Positions 63,072 to 64,000 of a stretch of 64,000 nucleotides of DNA are shown here, piece by piece. Source of the DNA: JAFAYN01 sp963733105 (lineage in GTDB: Bacteria; Gemmatimonadota; Gemmatimonadetes; Longimicrobiales; Longimicrobiaceae); contig CAVTCB010000004.1 of the NCBI GenBank assembly GCA_963733105.1, positions 124,001 through 188,000 of the forward strand, given 5' to 3'. Numbering within the stretch: the stretch's first letter is position 1; each line of letters opens with the position of its first letter. The notes beneath the pieces were generated by a model. It had not been told where the DNA came from, made no database searches, and saw nothing but the letters and a program-made list of their open reading frames with translations. A program made the position numbers and the translations under genes.

Positions 63072-64000
63072 ATGTCCGAGAACGACGCGCTCCGCTCCAA
63101 GCTCCGCCACCTCCCCGACCGCCCCGGCGTGTACCTGATGAAGGACGCCGAGGGCGGCATCCTCTACGTGGGGAAGGCCAAGTCGCTCCGCTCGCGGGTG
63201 CGCTCCTACTTCTCCGGGTCGCACCCGGGGTCGCTCAAGACGCGCGAGCTGGTGCGGCGCATCCAGGACCTGGAGACCATCGTCGTCGGCTCCGAGGCGG
63301 AGGCGCTGATCCTCGAGAACAACCTCATCAAGGAGCACCGCCCCCGCTTCAACATCAACCTCAAGGACGACAAGACCTACCCGTACATCAAGGTCACCGT
63401 CCAGGAGGCGTTCCCGCGGGTGTTCGTCACCCGCCGGCTGGTGCGCGACGGGGCGCGCTACTTCGGGCCGTACACCGACGTGCGGCGGATGCGCCAGGCG
63501 CTGGAGCTGGTCAAGAAGCTGTACACCGTGCGCTCCTGCCGCTACGACCTCCCCCGCGAGACCCCCGGGCGCCCCTGCCTGGACTACCACATCGGCCGCT
63601 GCAAGGCGCCGTGCATGGCCTTCCAGTCCGGCGAGGAGTACGGGGGGATGATCGGGGAGATCCAGGACGTCCTGGGCGGACACACCAAGCGCGCGGCGGA
63701 GCGCATCCGCGGGCAGATGCGGGAGGCCGCCGAGGCCATGGACTTCGAGCGCGCCGCGGAGATGCGCGACGCCCTGGCCTCGCTGGAAGCGCTGGAGGCC
63801 CGGCAGACGGTGGTGGACCTGGAGGGCTCCGACCGCGACGTCATCGGGCTGGCGCGCGACGGCGCCGACGGGTGCGGGGTGGTGATGCGCATCCGGGAAG
63901 GGAAGCTCCTGGGGCGCGAAACCCAGTTCCTCACCAACCTGGAGGGGGAGCCCGACGACCAGGTGCTGGCCGCCTTCGCCACCCGCTTCTACGCCGTCCG
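63072..64000 (+). CDS. uvrC: UvrABC excinuclease subunit C, N-terminal part (3' end outside window)
   Basis: The first 309 codons of UvrC. The GIY-YIG nuclease domain is complete: LPDRPGVYLMKDAEGGILYVGKAKSLRSRVRSYF, with SEAEALILENNLIKEHRPRFNINLKDDKTYPYIKVTVQEAFPRVFVTRRL, then a Cys cluster (CRYDLPRETPGRPCLDYHIGRCKAPC) and the UVR domain (RAAERIRGQMREAAEAMDFERAAEMRDALASLEAL). UvrC cuts DNA on both sides of a UvrB-bound lesion. It continues past base 64000 to the RNase H-like domain. Confidence 0.96.
   Translation, partial: MSENDALRSKLRHLPDRPGVYLMKDAEGGILYVGKAKSLRSRVRSYFSGSHPGSLKTRELVRRIQDLETIVVGSEAEALILENNLIKEHRPRFNINLKDDKTYPYIKVTVQEAFPRVFVTRRLVRDGARYFGPYTDVRRMRQALELVKKLYTVRSCRYDLPRETPGRPCLDYHIGRCKAPCMAFQSGEEYGGMIGEIQDVLGGHTKRAAERIRGQMREAAEAMDFERAAEMRDALASLEALEARQTVVDLEGSDRDVIGLARDGADGCGVVMRIREGKLLGRETQFLTNLEGEPDDQVLAAFATRFYAV

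Overview
The window is high-GC DNA from a diderm bacterium. The 16S gene (about 30075-31626), the intact lipid A and outer-membrane assembly genes, McsA-McsB-ClpC, BshC and a TonB receptor with a carboxypeptidase-like N-terminal domain all fit Gemmatimonadota, probably the Longimicrobium lineage. That placement rests on memory of 16S and gene content, not on a search. GTG and TTG starts and 4-bp stop/start overlaps are common.

Layout. 1-6800: the 3' end of mutS, a TonB-C lipoprotein, cystathionine beta-synthase, a large TonB-dependent receptor and uridine kinase. 7100-15300: an M57-type metalloprotease lipoprotein, then a minus-strand group (adenosine deaminase, concentrative nucleoside transporter, rhomboid protease, 5'-nucleotidase lipoprotein, DUF3037 protein, HipA-like kinase). 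With uridine kinase this looks like nucleoside scavenging. 15400-20600: amidohydrolase, DUF5683 protein, murI, lpxH (minus) and a polysaccharide flippase. 20627-27244: a tightly overlapping operon of thioesterase, HEAT-cyclophilin lipoprotein, a frameshifted lipoprotein gene, lptE, hemC, rfaE2, rph and rdgB. 27318-29132: a lower-GC TPR-GGDEF gene bounded by an exact 19-bp direct repeat. 29159-35033: tRNA-Pro, tRNA-Arg, tRNA-His, four tandem promoters, 16S-23S-5S and a strong terminator. 35081-64000: era, a Trm112-like protein, a receiver-GGDEF-like protein, a zinc-ribbon protein, prfB (programmed +1 frameshift), lysS, lolCE, lolD, mcsA, mcsB, clpC, bamA, skp, lpxD, lpxC-fabZ fusion, lpxA, a Gfo/Idh/MocA oxidoreductase, a 47-residue membrane peptide, lpxB, a DUF374 acyltransferase, lpxK, nadB, rlmH, bshC, murJ and the 5' part of uvrC.

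Most genes serve the cell envelope. Lipid A enzymes LpxA, C, D, H, B and K are all present, with LptE, LolCE/LolD, BamA and Skp for lipid, lipoprotein and porin delivery, RfaE2 for heptose, and MurI and MurJ for peptidoglycan.

The most interesting signal is not a gene. Five intergenic elements (two of type A at 5854 and 12021; three of type B at 18173, 56106 and 58883) are built from short hairpin modules whose stems differ between copies yet stay paired, while loops and flanks are constant. Nine copies of one module, GAG-C-stem-AAAC-loop-stem-T-CTC, occur. Other notable points are the direct repeat around the TPR-GGDEF gene, three genes each carrying one apparent extra base, tandem TTGACG promoters before the rRNA operon, and two promoters whose -10 box lies exactly 6 bases before the start codon, implying leaderless mRNAs.
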